From Colwellia sp. PAMC 21821 (GTDB lineage Bacteria > Pseudomonadota > Gammaproteobacteria > Enterobacterales > Alteromonadaceae): DNA of 64,000 nucleotides. A program made the translations under genes and the position numbers. Positions 41,125-49,898 of this stretch are shown piece after piece (the stretch's first letter is position 1; each line of letters begins with the position of its first letter). The notes beneath the pieces were generated by a model that was given only the letters and a program-made list of their open reading frames with translations, was not told where the DNA came from and did no database searches. The DNA is taken from contig NZ_CP014943.1 of the NCBI RefSeq assembly GCF_002077175.1, positions 1,674,001 to 1,738,000 of the forward strand, written 5' to 3'.

Positions 41125-41200
41125 TGGTGCTGATAGGCAGATTCGAACTGCCGACCTCACCCTTACCAAGGGTGCGCTCTACCAACTGAGCCATATCAGC
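41125..41200 (-). tRNA. tRNA-Thr (GGT)
   Basis: Acceptor GCTGATA pairs with TATCAGC, the anticodon loop reads TTGGTAA (anticodon GGT), the T loop is GTTCGAATC and CCA is encoded. Fourth tRNA in transcription order. Confidence 0.96.
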
Positions 41201-41216
41201 ATTTCTCTATAAAGAC

Positions 41217-41291
<75 letters not shown>

Positions 41292-41318
41292 TAATCTATC
41301 AGATTATCTCTGTTAAAA

Positions 41319-41403
41319 TGGTGGAGGGAGGTGGATTCGAACCACCGAAGGCTGAGCCGTCAGATTTACAGTCTGATCCCTTTGGCCACTCGGGAACCCC
41401 TCC
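41319..41403 (-). tRNA. tRNA-Tyr (GTA)
   Basis: An 85-base class II tRNA: acceptor GGAGGGG pairs imperfectly with CCCTCC plus neighbour, the anticodon is GTA in ACTGTAAAT, and there is a long variable arm and an encoded CCA. Second tRNA of the operon. Confidence 0.96.
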
Positions 41404-41438
41404 AAATTTTATTTTTCACATTACAAGTAATGTATTAA

Positions 41439-41514
<76 letters not shown>

Positions 41515-41533
41515 ACTACATTAAGTGATGCGA

Positions 41534-41562
41534 ATTCTAGAGTAATGTTTTCTAGCTTGCAA
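41534..41562 (-). promoter_or_regulatory. Promoter of the tRNA-tuf operon
   Basis: On the minus strand TTGCAA (41557-41562) and TAGAAT (41534-41539) are separated by exactly 17 bp and followed by TCGCATCAC. It lies about 20 bp upstream of the first tRNA. Confidence 0.78.
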
Positions 41563-41648
41563 CAGCAAAATGCAAAAAAAAGCATGTTTTTATGCGTTTG
41601 ATGGTTTTTTAAACACAATCGTAATTATTTTGCTGTGCGCACTCGTGC

Positions 41649-42383
41649 TTAACTGACTTGAAAACAACTTAAACCGTGAAATACTAGCTTAGGCTCTAGC
41701 TGGCAAGTATCAGTCATTAAATTTGCAATTGCTTGCCCATTACCACCTGTGATCAACACTTTGTCTAGTATCAACTGGCTATTTGCTTGAATAATGGCTT
41801 CTTTTATTGCGCCTATAGTCATCGCCCAACTACCATGATTTAAACAATTTGAGCTGTTCATACCAAATGACAGACTAGCGCTAGTTTTGGGCGTAGCAAT
41901 AATTTTACTCGTCCGCGTTAATAAACTATCAAAAAGAGTTTGCACACCGGGCATTATCCAGCCGCCACAATGCTGACCGTTTGCATCCAAAACATCAACC
42001 GTTGTTGCAGTACCGGCATCAATAATGAGTAGGTTTTGTTGTGGGTATATTTGCTTCGCCCCTATCATAGCCAACCAACGATCAACGCCTAGCCGCTCAG
42101 GCTGTAGATAGGAGGATGTTACACCAAATGCTTTTGCCGTACTGTGTACTTGCACAAAGGCAATGTTATTAAGGGCTGCCCACTTTTCTATCGAATCGTG
42201 TACTGCGTTTCCATGAACGTTGGCAAGGATAACGGCGCTGACTTCTGAAAATTTTCCTTGTGACAATTGCGCTTGGAATGATTGATAATCAAGGTAGACA
42301 ATATCAGAGAGTGTTGAAGTATCCTCTGTCGCTTGAAAGACATATTTTACTTGAGTATTACCAACATCAACTAACAGTCTCAT
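41649..42383 (-). CDS. coaX: Type III pantothenate kinase
   Basis: The 244-residue enzyme phosphorylates pantothenate, the first step of coenzyme A synthesis. The ATP motif is DVGNTQVKY (Asp6 on), the pantothenate and catalytic region is RLGVDRWLAMIGA and LLIIDAGTATTVDVL, and the closing block is LITGGNGQAI. Type III kinases need a monovalent cation and are not inhibited by CoA. It overlaps birA by 4 bases, a coupling common in gammaproteobacteria that use CoaX. Confidence 0.94.
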   Translation of the reverse strand: MRLLVDVGNTQVKYVFQATEDTSTLSDIVYLDYQSFQAQLSQGKFSEVSAVILANVHGNAVHDSIEKWAALNNIAFVQVHSTAKAFGVTSSYLQPERLGVDRWLAMIGAKQIYPQQNLLIIDAGTATTVDVLDANGQHCGGWIMPGVQTLFDSLLTRTSKIIATPKTSASLSFGMNSSNCLNHGSWAMTIGAIKEAIIQANSQLILDKVLITGGNGQAIANLMTDTCQLEPKLVFHGLSCFQVS

Positions 42384-43354
42384 AATCCAGTCCTTAAACT
42401 AACTTCACCACCATATACGGGGCTAACTTGACCATTAACCTCTAACATTAATGCACCTTGGGCGTTTATACCACGACAGATACCGCGGGTAATTTTTTCA
42501 CCGGTAATTAAAGCAACAGGTTTATTGAAGTAGAAGTCGTGTGCTTGCCACTGAGCAATCATAGTATTGATACCCGTTTCACTATGTGTTTTTAAGCGCT
42601 TTAATAATGCTGCAATTATGCTAGCCGCTAAAATATTGCGATCTATATCGACCCCAATAGCACTCGATAAATCTATCCAAGGTTGGTCGACTAGCGCCGC
42701 ACTTTTTTCTGGCATTTTAATATTTAAGCCAATGCCAATAACACAATGGCAAGGCTCCATTGCCTGACCTTCGAGATCAATTAAAATACCCGCAAGCTTT
42801 ACACCGTTGAAGTAGATATCATTTGGCCATTTCAATTCAACATCTACATCATACAAGGCTTTTATCGCATCACTAACCGCCAATGCGGCCACAACACTTA
42901 AGCCCATAGCTGCTGACATGCCTTGTTCTAAATACCAATACATTGATAAATAAATATGTGAACCAAAAGGTGAAATCCATTGCCGCCCTCTTCGCCCTCG
43001 TCCAGCACTTTGATATTCGGCAATACATACCTGCCCTGGAGTATTTTGGTTTGGTAAACGACGCATTAAATAGCTATTGGTTGAATCTATTAAGCTATGC
43101 ACTTCAACTTTTGCATGGGTATTTTGTTCAGTTAATAGCTCGACGATACGCGTTTCATTTAGCAGCTCAATAGGATTAGCTATTCGATAACCTTTTCCCG
43201 TTACACTAAAAATATCAAAGCCAATTTCTTGCAAGGCACTAATATGTTTTGAAATAGCCGCTCGACTAACGCCCAGTTCTTCGCCTAAAGCTTGGCCTGA
43301 TAAAAACTCACCTTTAACCAGTTTCTTAATCAACTGCTCACGAATTGCTTTCAT
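42380..43354 (-). CDS. birA: Biotin-protein ligase and biotin operon repressor
   Basis: The 324-residue bifunctional protein has an N-terminal winged helix-turn-helix (about 15-60, LGEELGVSRAAISKHISALQ) that can bind the bio operator. The central ligase domain has the biotinyl-AMP loop GRGRRGRQW and KWPNDIYFNGVKLAGIL. A C-terminal SH3-like part follows. It biotinylates acetyl-CoA carboxylase. Its ATG overlaps the murB stop by one base (TAATG), and its end overlaps coaX, giving murB-birA-coaX as one unit. Confidence 0.95.
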   Translation of the reverse strand: MKAIREQLIKKLVKGEFLSGQALGEELGVSRAAISKHISALQEIGFDIFSVTGKGYRIANPIELLNETRIVELLTEQNTHAKVEVHSLIDSTNSYLMRRLPNQNTPGQVCIAEYQSAGRGRRGRQWISPFGSHIYLSMYWYLEQGMSAAMGLSVVAALAVSDAIKALYDVDVELKWPNDIYFNGVKLAGILIDLEGQAMEPCHCVIGIGLNIKMPEKSAALVDQPWIDLSSAIGVDIDRNILAASIIAALLKRLKTHSETGINTMIAQWQAHDFYFNKPVALITGEKITRGICRGINAQGALMLEVNGQVSPVYGGEVSLRTGL

Positions 43355-44385
43355 TATTTACACCCTGTGCTGGCATGACTTAACTCACCATCTACGCCGA
43401 TAAACCTAACTTCTGGCACTAATTGAATGTTAAATTTAGCCTTAACTTTTTTCTGAATATGGACCGACAAAGCCACAATACTTTCACCTTGCTTACTTTC
43501 ATAGTTAATGACCACTAAGGCTTGGTTTTCATGTACACCAACACCGTCACGACGAAAGCCTTTAAGGCCTGCTTGCTCTATCAACCAGCCTGCAGCCAAT
43601 TTAACATCACCATTATCTTGTAGATAATGAGGCATATGAGCATATTGTTGATGCAACTCGTTAAAAACATCTTTACTGACGATGGGGTTTTTAAAAAAAC
43701 TACCGGCATTTGGGTGCTGTTTAGGCTCAGGTAATTTGGCTTGGCGAAGTTGTATAACTTTTGCCATTATGGCTTGAGGTGTCACTGGAGAGACAAGTTC
43801 ATTCAACCCTTGATAGCTATCGACTGCTTGCCAAGCTTTAGGAAGTAAGAAGTGCACGTGCGTAATAATACCAGTACCATTTAATGCTTGTTTAAAAATA
43901 CTGTCGCGATAACCGAATTGACACTCAGCATTGGTAAAATCAACCTGTTTTTTCTTAGCAAAATCAAACCAAGTAACACTGGTAATAAAGTTACTCACCT
44001 CAATGCCATATGCACCAATATTTTGTACCGGAGCCGCACCAACACTACCAGGGATCAAAGCCAAATTTTCTAAACCGTAAATACCACTATTAATACAAAA
44101 CAAGACAAATTCATGCCAGTTTTGTGCGCAAGCCACTTTCACTTGAAAGTTATCATCGCTTTCAATGACTTCAATCCCCATAAGGTTGGGTTTGATAATC
44201 GTGGGCGCATTATCATGACAAAATAAGGTGTTGGTTCCTTCGCCGAGAATATAAGACGTTGAAGCTTTTTCAATGGATATTTCAGCTAGCTCTTTTATAG
44301 TCGATGGAAAAATAATTTCAGCCGTAACAACTGGTAAATTAAAACTATTGAACGCTTGTAGGGAGAAGTTGGTACGTATTTTCAT
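43354..44385 (-). CDS. murB: UDP-N-acetylenolpyruvoylglucosamine reductase
   Basis: The 343-residue FAD enzyme reduces UDP-GlcNAc-enolpyruvate to UDP-MurNAc in peptidoglycan synthesis. The FAD region is YILGEGTNTLF and ALIPGSVGAAPVQNIGAYG; the catalytic Ser is in HPNAGSFFKNP, and the C-terminal Glu in LVPEVRFIG donates the second proton. It is type I, as in E. coli, by its YGLE and insert segments. First gene of the murB-birA-coaX unit. In many relatives an rrn operon is upstream; here polysaccharide genes are. Confidence 0.95.
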   Translation of the reverse strand: MKIRTNFSLQAFNSFNLPVVTAEIIFPSTIKELAEISIEKASTSYILGEGTNTLFCHDNAPTIIKPNLMGIEVIESDDNFQVKVACAQNWHEFVLFCINSGIYGLENLALIPGSVGAAPVQNIGAYGIEVSNFITSVTWFDFAKKKQVDFTNAECQFGYRDSIFKQALNGTGIITHVHFLLPKAWQAVDSYQGLNELVSPVTPQAIMAKVIQLRQAKLPEPKQHPNAGSFFKNPIVSKDVFNELHQQYAHMPHYLQDNGDVKLAAGWLIEQAGLKGFRRDGVGVHENQALVVINYESKQGESIVALSVHIQKKVKAKFNIQLVPEVRFIGVDGELSHASTGCK

Positions 44386-44455
44386 AACAGTGACTATTGA
44401 AGATTTGCGCTATTATACGCAAAAACAGCCGGGGCATAAACTGGTTTGAGTTAAG

Positions 44456-46615
44456 TTAACCGCGCTTTCTCGCAGCAAGCTTAATAATGTTATTACGGTC
44501 GTTATAGTATTTATTATGATATTTGTCGGTGTCTATGTTTTCACTGTGGTTAATCACCACGCCCTCTATGGGTGCGTTAACTTGTTTCAGCATTCTTAAG
44601 CCTGACGAAATCTGCTCCCGCTTAGTTTTATTACCGTGCACAATGTAGATGACGCTATCAACTAACTTCGAAATAATAACCGCGTCACTAACAGCATGGA
44701 CAGGTGGTGTTTCAATAATAATACGGTCATAAAAGTTACCAAAAACCTTTATCAGCATATTAAAGCGCTTCATGGAAAGGAAAGCTAACGGATTAGCAGG
44801 TGTAACACCTGAGGTCAAAATATCTAATTTGACATTTTTATCGCGGATAATACACTCATTAATTTGATGAGTTTTAGCTAATAAATTAGAAAGACCAGGG
44901 CGATGCTCATTCAAGTTCATATTCTTAGCGATTGTTGGATGACGCATATCGGCTTCAATGAGCAACACTTTTTCCATTTCACTGAACGACCGCGCAAGGT
45001 GCAGCGCAACCGTTGACTTCCCTTCATTGGGTACGGAAGACGTTATGGCAATGATTTTAGGTGCCGTTTTTTCACTGTTAAATAGTAAAGCTGTTCTTAA
45101 CGTTCTTATCGCTTCAGTAAAGCGGTTATCCGTGCTGTAGGTATCTTCTTGTCGTTCACGTGAGCTGGCTTTAATTTTTGGTAATACGGCAAGGATTTGT
45201 GCCTCATTAAAATTATCTAATTTACGACGAGAGTTTAATGTATCCATTAATAGCTCACGCATGATAATAATGAGAGAGGTCAAGGCAATCGAAAGGACGA
45301 AAGTGAAGGCAATGATCAATATTTTATTAGGCGCAATTTGGCTTTTAGGAATTGTCGCCTTATCAATAAAGCGTACATAAAAATTAGAATTATAATTACC
45401 CATAGCATCAGCTTCTTTCAAGCGCACTAAATAATTATTATAAAGCTCCTTGTTGGTGTCAACTTCACGAGTCAGCTGGGAGAATTTATTTTGTAAACGG
45501 CTTAAACGCAGATAGTCTTTTTTGGCAATTTCCAAGCGTTGTTTAGTTCCGTTAACCCTTTCAACTGCACTAAAGTACTCTTTTTCAATTGATGTAACAA
45601 TATCGTAAACTTGTTGGGTAATACGCTTTTGTAGCGAGATTAATTCAGCATTAACCGCAATTTTTTTCGGATGTTTAGGGCCGTACCGTTGCGACAACTC
45701 AAACATTTTACGTTCAATTTTTTCTTCTTCTCGGCGCAATTGCATTAACGTAGCATGGCTACTAATTTCATGTAGATCACTTAACTTTTCAATATCACCT
45801 GCGTACTTTTGTATATCTTGATATGAAATCGCAAGATCATCAGCTAATTTAGCCGCCTTCAATGTTTCAGATGTTAACTCGGTTAGTTGAGACCCAACCA
45901 AACCAACCACACCGTGAATATCAACAATTCCTTCAGCTTCTCGATATGTTTGCAAAGACAGCTCAGAAATTTGTAATTTTTTCCCCAGCTCTTCAAGTTG
46001 ATCAACCAACCACTGAGAGGTCGTTTCTTTTGAAGCACTATGAATTTCATCTTGATATTGCAAGTAAGTAATACCTACCTGATTCGCTATTTTTTGAGAT
46101 AGTTGAGCGGAAAAAGACACATAAGATATTTTTACCAACTCGGTCCCCGCAATAGGAACGATAGTTAATTTTTTCTGAAACTGGCTAACAACATCACTAA
46201 TTGACGGATTTGACTGGCCCTGACCCACTTGGGCAAGAATAGCTAATTTATCGTTATATTTTCCACTATTGAATTCTTCATGATGAACCAGATTCAGCTG
46301 AAATATTACGCGTTCAGCAAATTTGCGTGAGCGTAATAACTCAAATTGTGTTTGGATTTGCTCTTTCGTAGCATTTGATTCATTAAAGGCGTCATTAATA
46401 GACAACGTGTTAGCTGGCTTATTAGTACCAATTTGTAAAATTGCTGTGGCACTGTATGAAGGTTTAAGTAAGGTAAGATAAATGGCAGCTAAGAAAGTCA
46501 CCACTAAGGTAAAGCATAAAATTTTCCATCGACGCGACCAAAGCGGCGTTAAAATTTCTTTTAAGGCAACGTCTTCATTAATGGAAATAAAATTTTTATC
46601 TTCTAGTGTCTTCAA
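44456..46615 (-). CDS. Wzc-like polysaccharide co-polymerase with tyrosine kinase domain
   Basis: The 719-residue inner-membrane protein has an N-terminal Wzz domain with a membrane helix at about 34-53, a long periplasmic coiled-coil part (about 190-400), a second helix at about 430-450, and a cytoplasmic BY-kinase. The Walker A motif is SSVPNEGKSTVALHLA, A' is VLLIEADMRHP, and B is IIIETPP. The C-terminus has only a small Tyr cluster (KYHNKYYND), the likely autophosphorylation site. It controls chain length and export of an exopolysaccharide. It overlaps the Wza-like gene by 4 bases. Confidence 0.88.
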   Translation of the reverse strand: MKTLEDKNFISINEDVALKEILTPLWSRRWKILCFTLVVTFLAAIYLTLLKPSYSATAILQIGTNKPANTLSINDAFNESNATKEQIQTQFELLRSRKFAERVIFQLNLVHHEEFNSGKYNDKLAILAQVGQGQSNPSISDVVSQFQKKLTIVPIAGTELVKISYVSFSAQLSQKIANQVGITYLQYQDEIHSASKETTSQWLVDQLEELGKKLQISELSLQTYREAEGIVDIHGVVGLVGSQLTELTSETLKAAKLADDLAISYQDIQKYAGDIEKLSDLHEISSHATLMQLRREEEKIERKMFELSQRYGPKHPKKIAVNAELISLQKRITQQVYDIVTSIEKEYFSAVERVNGTKQRLEIAKKDYLRLSRLQNKFSQLTREVDTNKELYNNYLVRLKEADAMGNYNSNFYVRFIDKATIPKSQIAPNKILIIAFTFVLSIALTSLIIIMRELLMDTLNSRRKLDNFNEAQILAVLPKIKASSRERQEDTYSTDNRFTEAIRTLRTALLFNSEKTAPKIIAITSSVPNEGKSTVALHLARSFSEMEKVLLIEADMRHPTIAKNMNLNEHRPGLSNLLAKTHQINECIIRDKNVKLDILTSGVTPANPLAFLSMKRFNMLIKVFGNFYDRIIIETPPVHAVSDAVIISKLVDSVIYIVHGNKTKREQISSGLRMLKQVNAPIEGVVINHSENIDTDKYHNKYYNDRNNIIKLAARKRG

Positions 46616-47121
46616 AAAAAGCTTTGCTCAATTTCTATGATATCGTCTGGTAAAATCGCACTGGAAACATTAGCGTCAAATACCGCTTTTTTACCATCCA
46701 CTAATCTAGTGATGTTCCAAGACGACTTCGATGCTCTCGCTGCTAACCCGCCGGCGATTGCTATGGCTTTATCTAGTGTTAAATCTTCCTGAAAGGGGTA
46801 ACCGCCGGGGCGTTTTACTTGTCCATGAATAAAAAAAGGTCTGTACATTACAATAGAAACGGTTACTTGTGGGTCAATTAAATAATCACCGCGTAGCCCG
46901 TTTGCTATTTTATTCTCTAAAATTTTTGGCGATAAGCCCGCTACTTCAATATCAGATAAAAATGGAAATGAAATAACGCCCGACTTATCAACTTTAATCT
47001 TCGTGGTTAAGTCGTCTTCACCATAGACCGTGATCTGAATCTGATCTCCAGCACCTAACCTATAATCATCTCCTGTTGCTTGATCGAGAAAAAACAACAA
47101 GCAGAACATCAAAAATCGCAT
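46612..47121 (-). CDS. Short Wza-like polysaccharide export protein
   Basis: The 169-residue protein begins with a signal-like hydrophobic stretch (MRFLMFCLLFFL), then the polysaccharide export domain DYRLGAGDQIQITVYGEDDL (about 18-90), then one SLBB domain (FFIHGQVKRPGGYPFQEDL, about 108-155). It lacks the lipobox and the C-terminal membrane-spanning helix of E. coli Wza (about 380 residues), so it is of the short kind that needs a separate outer-membrane protein. That partner may be the barrel encoded just upstream. Confidence 0.85.
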   Translation of the reverse strand: MRFLMFCLLFFLDQATGDDYRLGAGDQIQITVYGEDDLTTKIKVDKSGVISFPFLSDIEVAGLSPKILENKIANGLRGDYLIDPQVTVSIVMYRPFFIHGQVKRPGGYPFQEDLTLDKAIAIAGGLAARASKSSWNITRLVDGKKAVFDANVSSAILPDDIIEIEQSFF

Positions 47122-47157
47122 ATTTTTATTCCATTTTTCAACAGCTAAATCAAAGCA

Positions 47158-48321
47158 CTAAATTCTAATCTTTATATTTAAAGCCAATCTATTGTGTAAA
47201 TAATCAATATTATCGGCTTTGGCTTCCAATGACTTATAGTGATAACTCAATTGTAAACTTACTCTTTCACTGTGCTGAAAATCTAAGCTCAAGGTTGAAA
47301 ATATATAATCCTCAGTTTCAGTCGTTTCAGGACTAATAAATTTTTCATTATTAAGGCCAACCGTAACTAAAGCATGCCAATTTCCGGTGAAGGCATGTTT
47401 AATATCTATTTGATGGCTTTGAGATAAACGGTAACGACTCAGTAATCGGTAACTTTCATCAAAGTGACGATTTGACCTAATATGCACTTCGCTAAAATCT
47501 GAAGGACGCCAGATATAATCAAAGCGCCACTTAAAAGCATGGTCAGCGTTTAATCGCTTATCTTCAAATTTCAGTTGTTGGTAACCCACCAATAAATTAA
47601 GCTCACTTATCACCGTGGTATACCATTTAACGCCAACTAAGCCGGCAAGGCTATCTCTGTTGATAATGGGATCATTCGGGTACTGGGTCTTTTTGTAGTC
47701 AACGTCAAAGGCAAGAAAGGTTTTACCGGATAACAGATAATCAAAGCTCGATTTAATATTAAGTATCTCAGTATCTAACCGCTTGGTATCTGTGCGGCGA
47801 GTGGTAAATGCACTTTCACTATAGGTAACGTCAAAATTTAATTTACCTTGCGACTCCAGCGTGCCGTATTCGTAGCCAATACCCGCACCTTGATTTTCTT
47901 TTACGTCACCCTTTGAGAGATCTTCAGCCTGACCTAGTGATAAGCCCGTACCTCTATAGGTGTAACTATTCAACCAAAGTGCTGAAATATGAAGACGTTG
48001 ATTTTGGCTAAGCTTGAATTGATATTTTGGCGAGATGCTAAAGTCGCTATGATCATCGTCGGAAAACTTATCAAAAAAGTGCGAGGCAATGCTTGCGTCA
48101 AAATCGAATGCTGATTGTTGGCTTTTTGAGGAAAAAGCTAAATCGGAAGACAGGGTAAAGTAAGCCGTAGTTTGTTCTTGACTAGATTGATATAAAAAAT
48201 TATCTATATAGCCAGCTTCAGACGCTACATTGAGCGCAACATTATTGTCTGATTCTGCCAATACTGTACTACTAAATGCACAATAACTTGCGCACACAGC
48301 CACAAGCCGTGAAAATTTCAT
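47158..48321 (-). CDS. Outer-membrane beta-barrel protein of a polysaccharide locus (EpsL-like)
   Basis: The 387-residue protein starts with a signal peptide ending near VLAES. The rest alternates polar and hydrophobic residues in strands, with many aromatic girdle residues, and ends in LALNIKIRI, a typical terminal strand. It resembles barrel proteins found in exopolysaccharide loci of Alteromonadales and PEP-CTERM bacteria. It is 36 bp upstream of the Wza-like gene and probably forms the outer-membrane channel with it. Family assignment is tentative. Confidence 0.7.
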   Translation of the reverse strand: MKFSRLVAVCASYCAFSSTVLAESDNNVALNVASEAGYIDNFLYQSSQEQTTAYFTLSSDLAFSSKSQQSAFDFDASIASHFFDKFSDDDHSDFSISPKYQFKLSQNQRLHISALWLNSYTYRGTGLSLGQAEDLSKGDVKENQGAGIGYEYGTLESQGKLNFDVTYSESAFTTRRTDTKRLDTEILNIKSSFDYLLSGKTFLAFDVDYKKTQYPNDPIINRDSLAGLVGVKWYTTVISELNLLVGYQQLKFEDKRLNADHAFKWRFDYIWRPSDFSEVHIRSNRHFDESYRLLSRYRLSQSHQIDIKHAFTGNWHALVTVGLNNEKFISPETTETEDYIFSTLSLDFQHSERVSLQLSYHYKSLEAKADNIDYLHNRLALNIKIRI

Positions 48322-48491
48322 ATCTAAAAATTGCCTATTTTTATTATTATACGGACAATTAAACTCATCCGATTGACATTTTAGCCGTTTATGCTATCCA
48401 GTATGCACAAAAACTAATTCTATTGAAATCATTTTGTTATTGTAAATAATACCAAGTTGATTAAATCGGCAGATCGATATTTTAAAACCAA

Positions 48492-48516
48492 AAAAGCAAC
48501 CGTTGCGGTTGCTTTT
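48492..48516 (-). terminator. Terminator of the arg operon
   Basis: AAAAGCAACCG (48492-48502) and CGGTTGCTTTT (48506-48516) form a perfect 11 bp stem with a 3-base loop. It lies 24 bp after the argA stop and reads well on the minus strand. A stray ATACCAAGTTGATTAAATCG near 48450 resembles a MITE end. Confidence 0.85.
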
Positions 48517-48539
48517 CATTTAAACACTGTCAAAACTGA

Positions 48540-49847
48540 TTAAATACTTTTGGTAAATGCTTTCGATTTACGCTGAATATTATACATTTTTTGTTTACCT
48601 TCTGGCAGCTTATCAATGGCTTGCTCAACATAGCCTTGTTCAATAAACCAATGTGCACTCACCGTAGTTAAAACAAAAATAGACGCAAGACTTTGTATTT
48701 TAGCTTCCTGCTCGAGTGCTTGAATCAGCCGAAGTCCACGGTTACCACCACGATAGTCAGGGTGAATAACTAAGCAGGCTATTTCACCTGTTCTAGCCTC
48801 AGGATATGGATAAAGTGCGGCACAAGCGATAATAACATCTTCTTTTTTAATCACGGTAAAGCGATCAATTTCAATTTCTAGCAACTCACGAGAACGTTTA
48901 ACCAGCACGCCTTCCTCTTCTAGTGGCGCAATTAACTCTAAGATACCGCCAACATCATCAATACTGGCAGCGGATAATTGCTCCTGATGATCTTTGGCTA
49001 TCAAGGTTCCTGCACCATCACGAGTAAAAAGCTCTTGTAACAGCGCACTATCACTAGCGTAACTAACGCTATGACAACGTTCAACACCTTGCTTTCCACA
49101 CTGTATAATTGCTTTTAACAACAGCTGTTTTACATGGTCTTCTTGTTCAATAAGCAATTGGCTAACCGTTGCAACACCACAACTGCGAATCAAGGCGCCC
49201 TCTTTATCAAGTAGCCCTGCTTGTTCCGTCAAGGTGATCAGCTTGTCCGCCTTTAACGCTATTGCTGTTTGTGCTGCTACATCTTCTAAAGCTAAATTAA
49301 ACACCTCACCAGTAGATGAATAGCCGATCGGTGACAATAACACGATAGAGCCAAAATTCAGCTGAGTATTAATACCTTCAGCGTCAATTCTCCGCACTAA
49401 TCCGGTATGTTTAAAATCAATACCATCGCGCACACCTATCGGCTTAGCAATCACAAAATTACCTGTACTGACCCGTATTTGCGCGCCATGCATAGGTGAA
49501 TTAACCAAGCCCATGGTTAAAAGCGCTTCAATATGAATACGTAATGAACCGGTGGCGTCTTTTACCGCCAACAAAGTTTCTGCATCAGTAACACGAACAT
49601 TACCTTCAATTTGTTGCGGTAATGCTTGAGCAGCTAAGCGTTCTTCGATTTGCACACGTGCACCATGCACCAAAACCAACTTAACACCTAGGCTTCTTAA
49701 CAAAGCAATATCGTGAATGATATTAGCAAAATTAGGATGCTGCACGGCCTCGCCACCAAACATTAAAACAAAGGTTTTACCACGGTGCGCGTTAATGTAA
49801 GGCGCAGCATTTCTAAACCATTTAACATTATCTTCATTACTATTCAT
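48540..49847 (-). CDS. argA: N-acetylglutamate synthase ArgA
   Basis: The 435-residue enzyme makes N-acetylglutamate from glutamate and acetyl-CoA. The N-terminal amino-acid-kinase-like domain (about 1-285, FVLMFGGEAVQHPNF, LVLVHGARVQIEERL) carries arginine feedback; the C-terminal GNAT domain (about 290-430) has the acetyl-CoA motif HPDYRGGNRGLRLI. It is the last gene of the arg operon, 51 bp after argH, unlike E. coli where argA is separate. A second acetyltransferase is fused to ArgH, so the function may be redundant. Confidence 0.93.
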   Translation of the reverse strand: MNSNEDNVKWFRNAAPYINAHRGKTFVLMFGGEAVQHPNFANIIHDIALLRSLGVKLVLVHGARVQIEERLAAQALPQQIEGNVRVTDAETLLAVKDATGSLRIHIEALLTMGLVNSPMHGAQIRVSTGNFVIAKPIGVRDGIDFKHTGLVRRIDAEGINTQLNFGSIVLLSPIGYSSTGEVFNLALEDVAAQTAIALKADKLITLTEQAGLLDKEGALIRSCGVATVSQLLIEQEDHVKQLLLKAIIQCGKQGVERCHSVSYASDSALLQELFTRDGAGTLIAKDHQEQLSAASIDDVGGILELIAPLEEEGVLVKRSRELLEIEIDRFTVIKKEDVIIACAALYPYPEARTGEIACLVIHPDYRGGNRGLRLIQALEQEAKIQSLASIFVLTTVSAHWFIEQGYVEQAIDKLPEGKQKMYNIQRKSKAFTKSI

Positions 49848-49898
49848 GACATTTAATCACTACTATCTATCACTAAATTCAATATTGACGTAAAAAAG

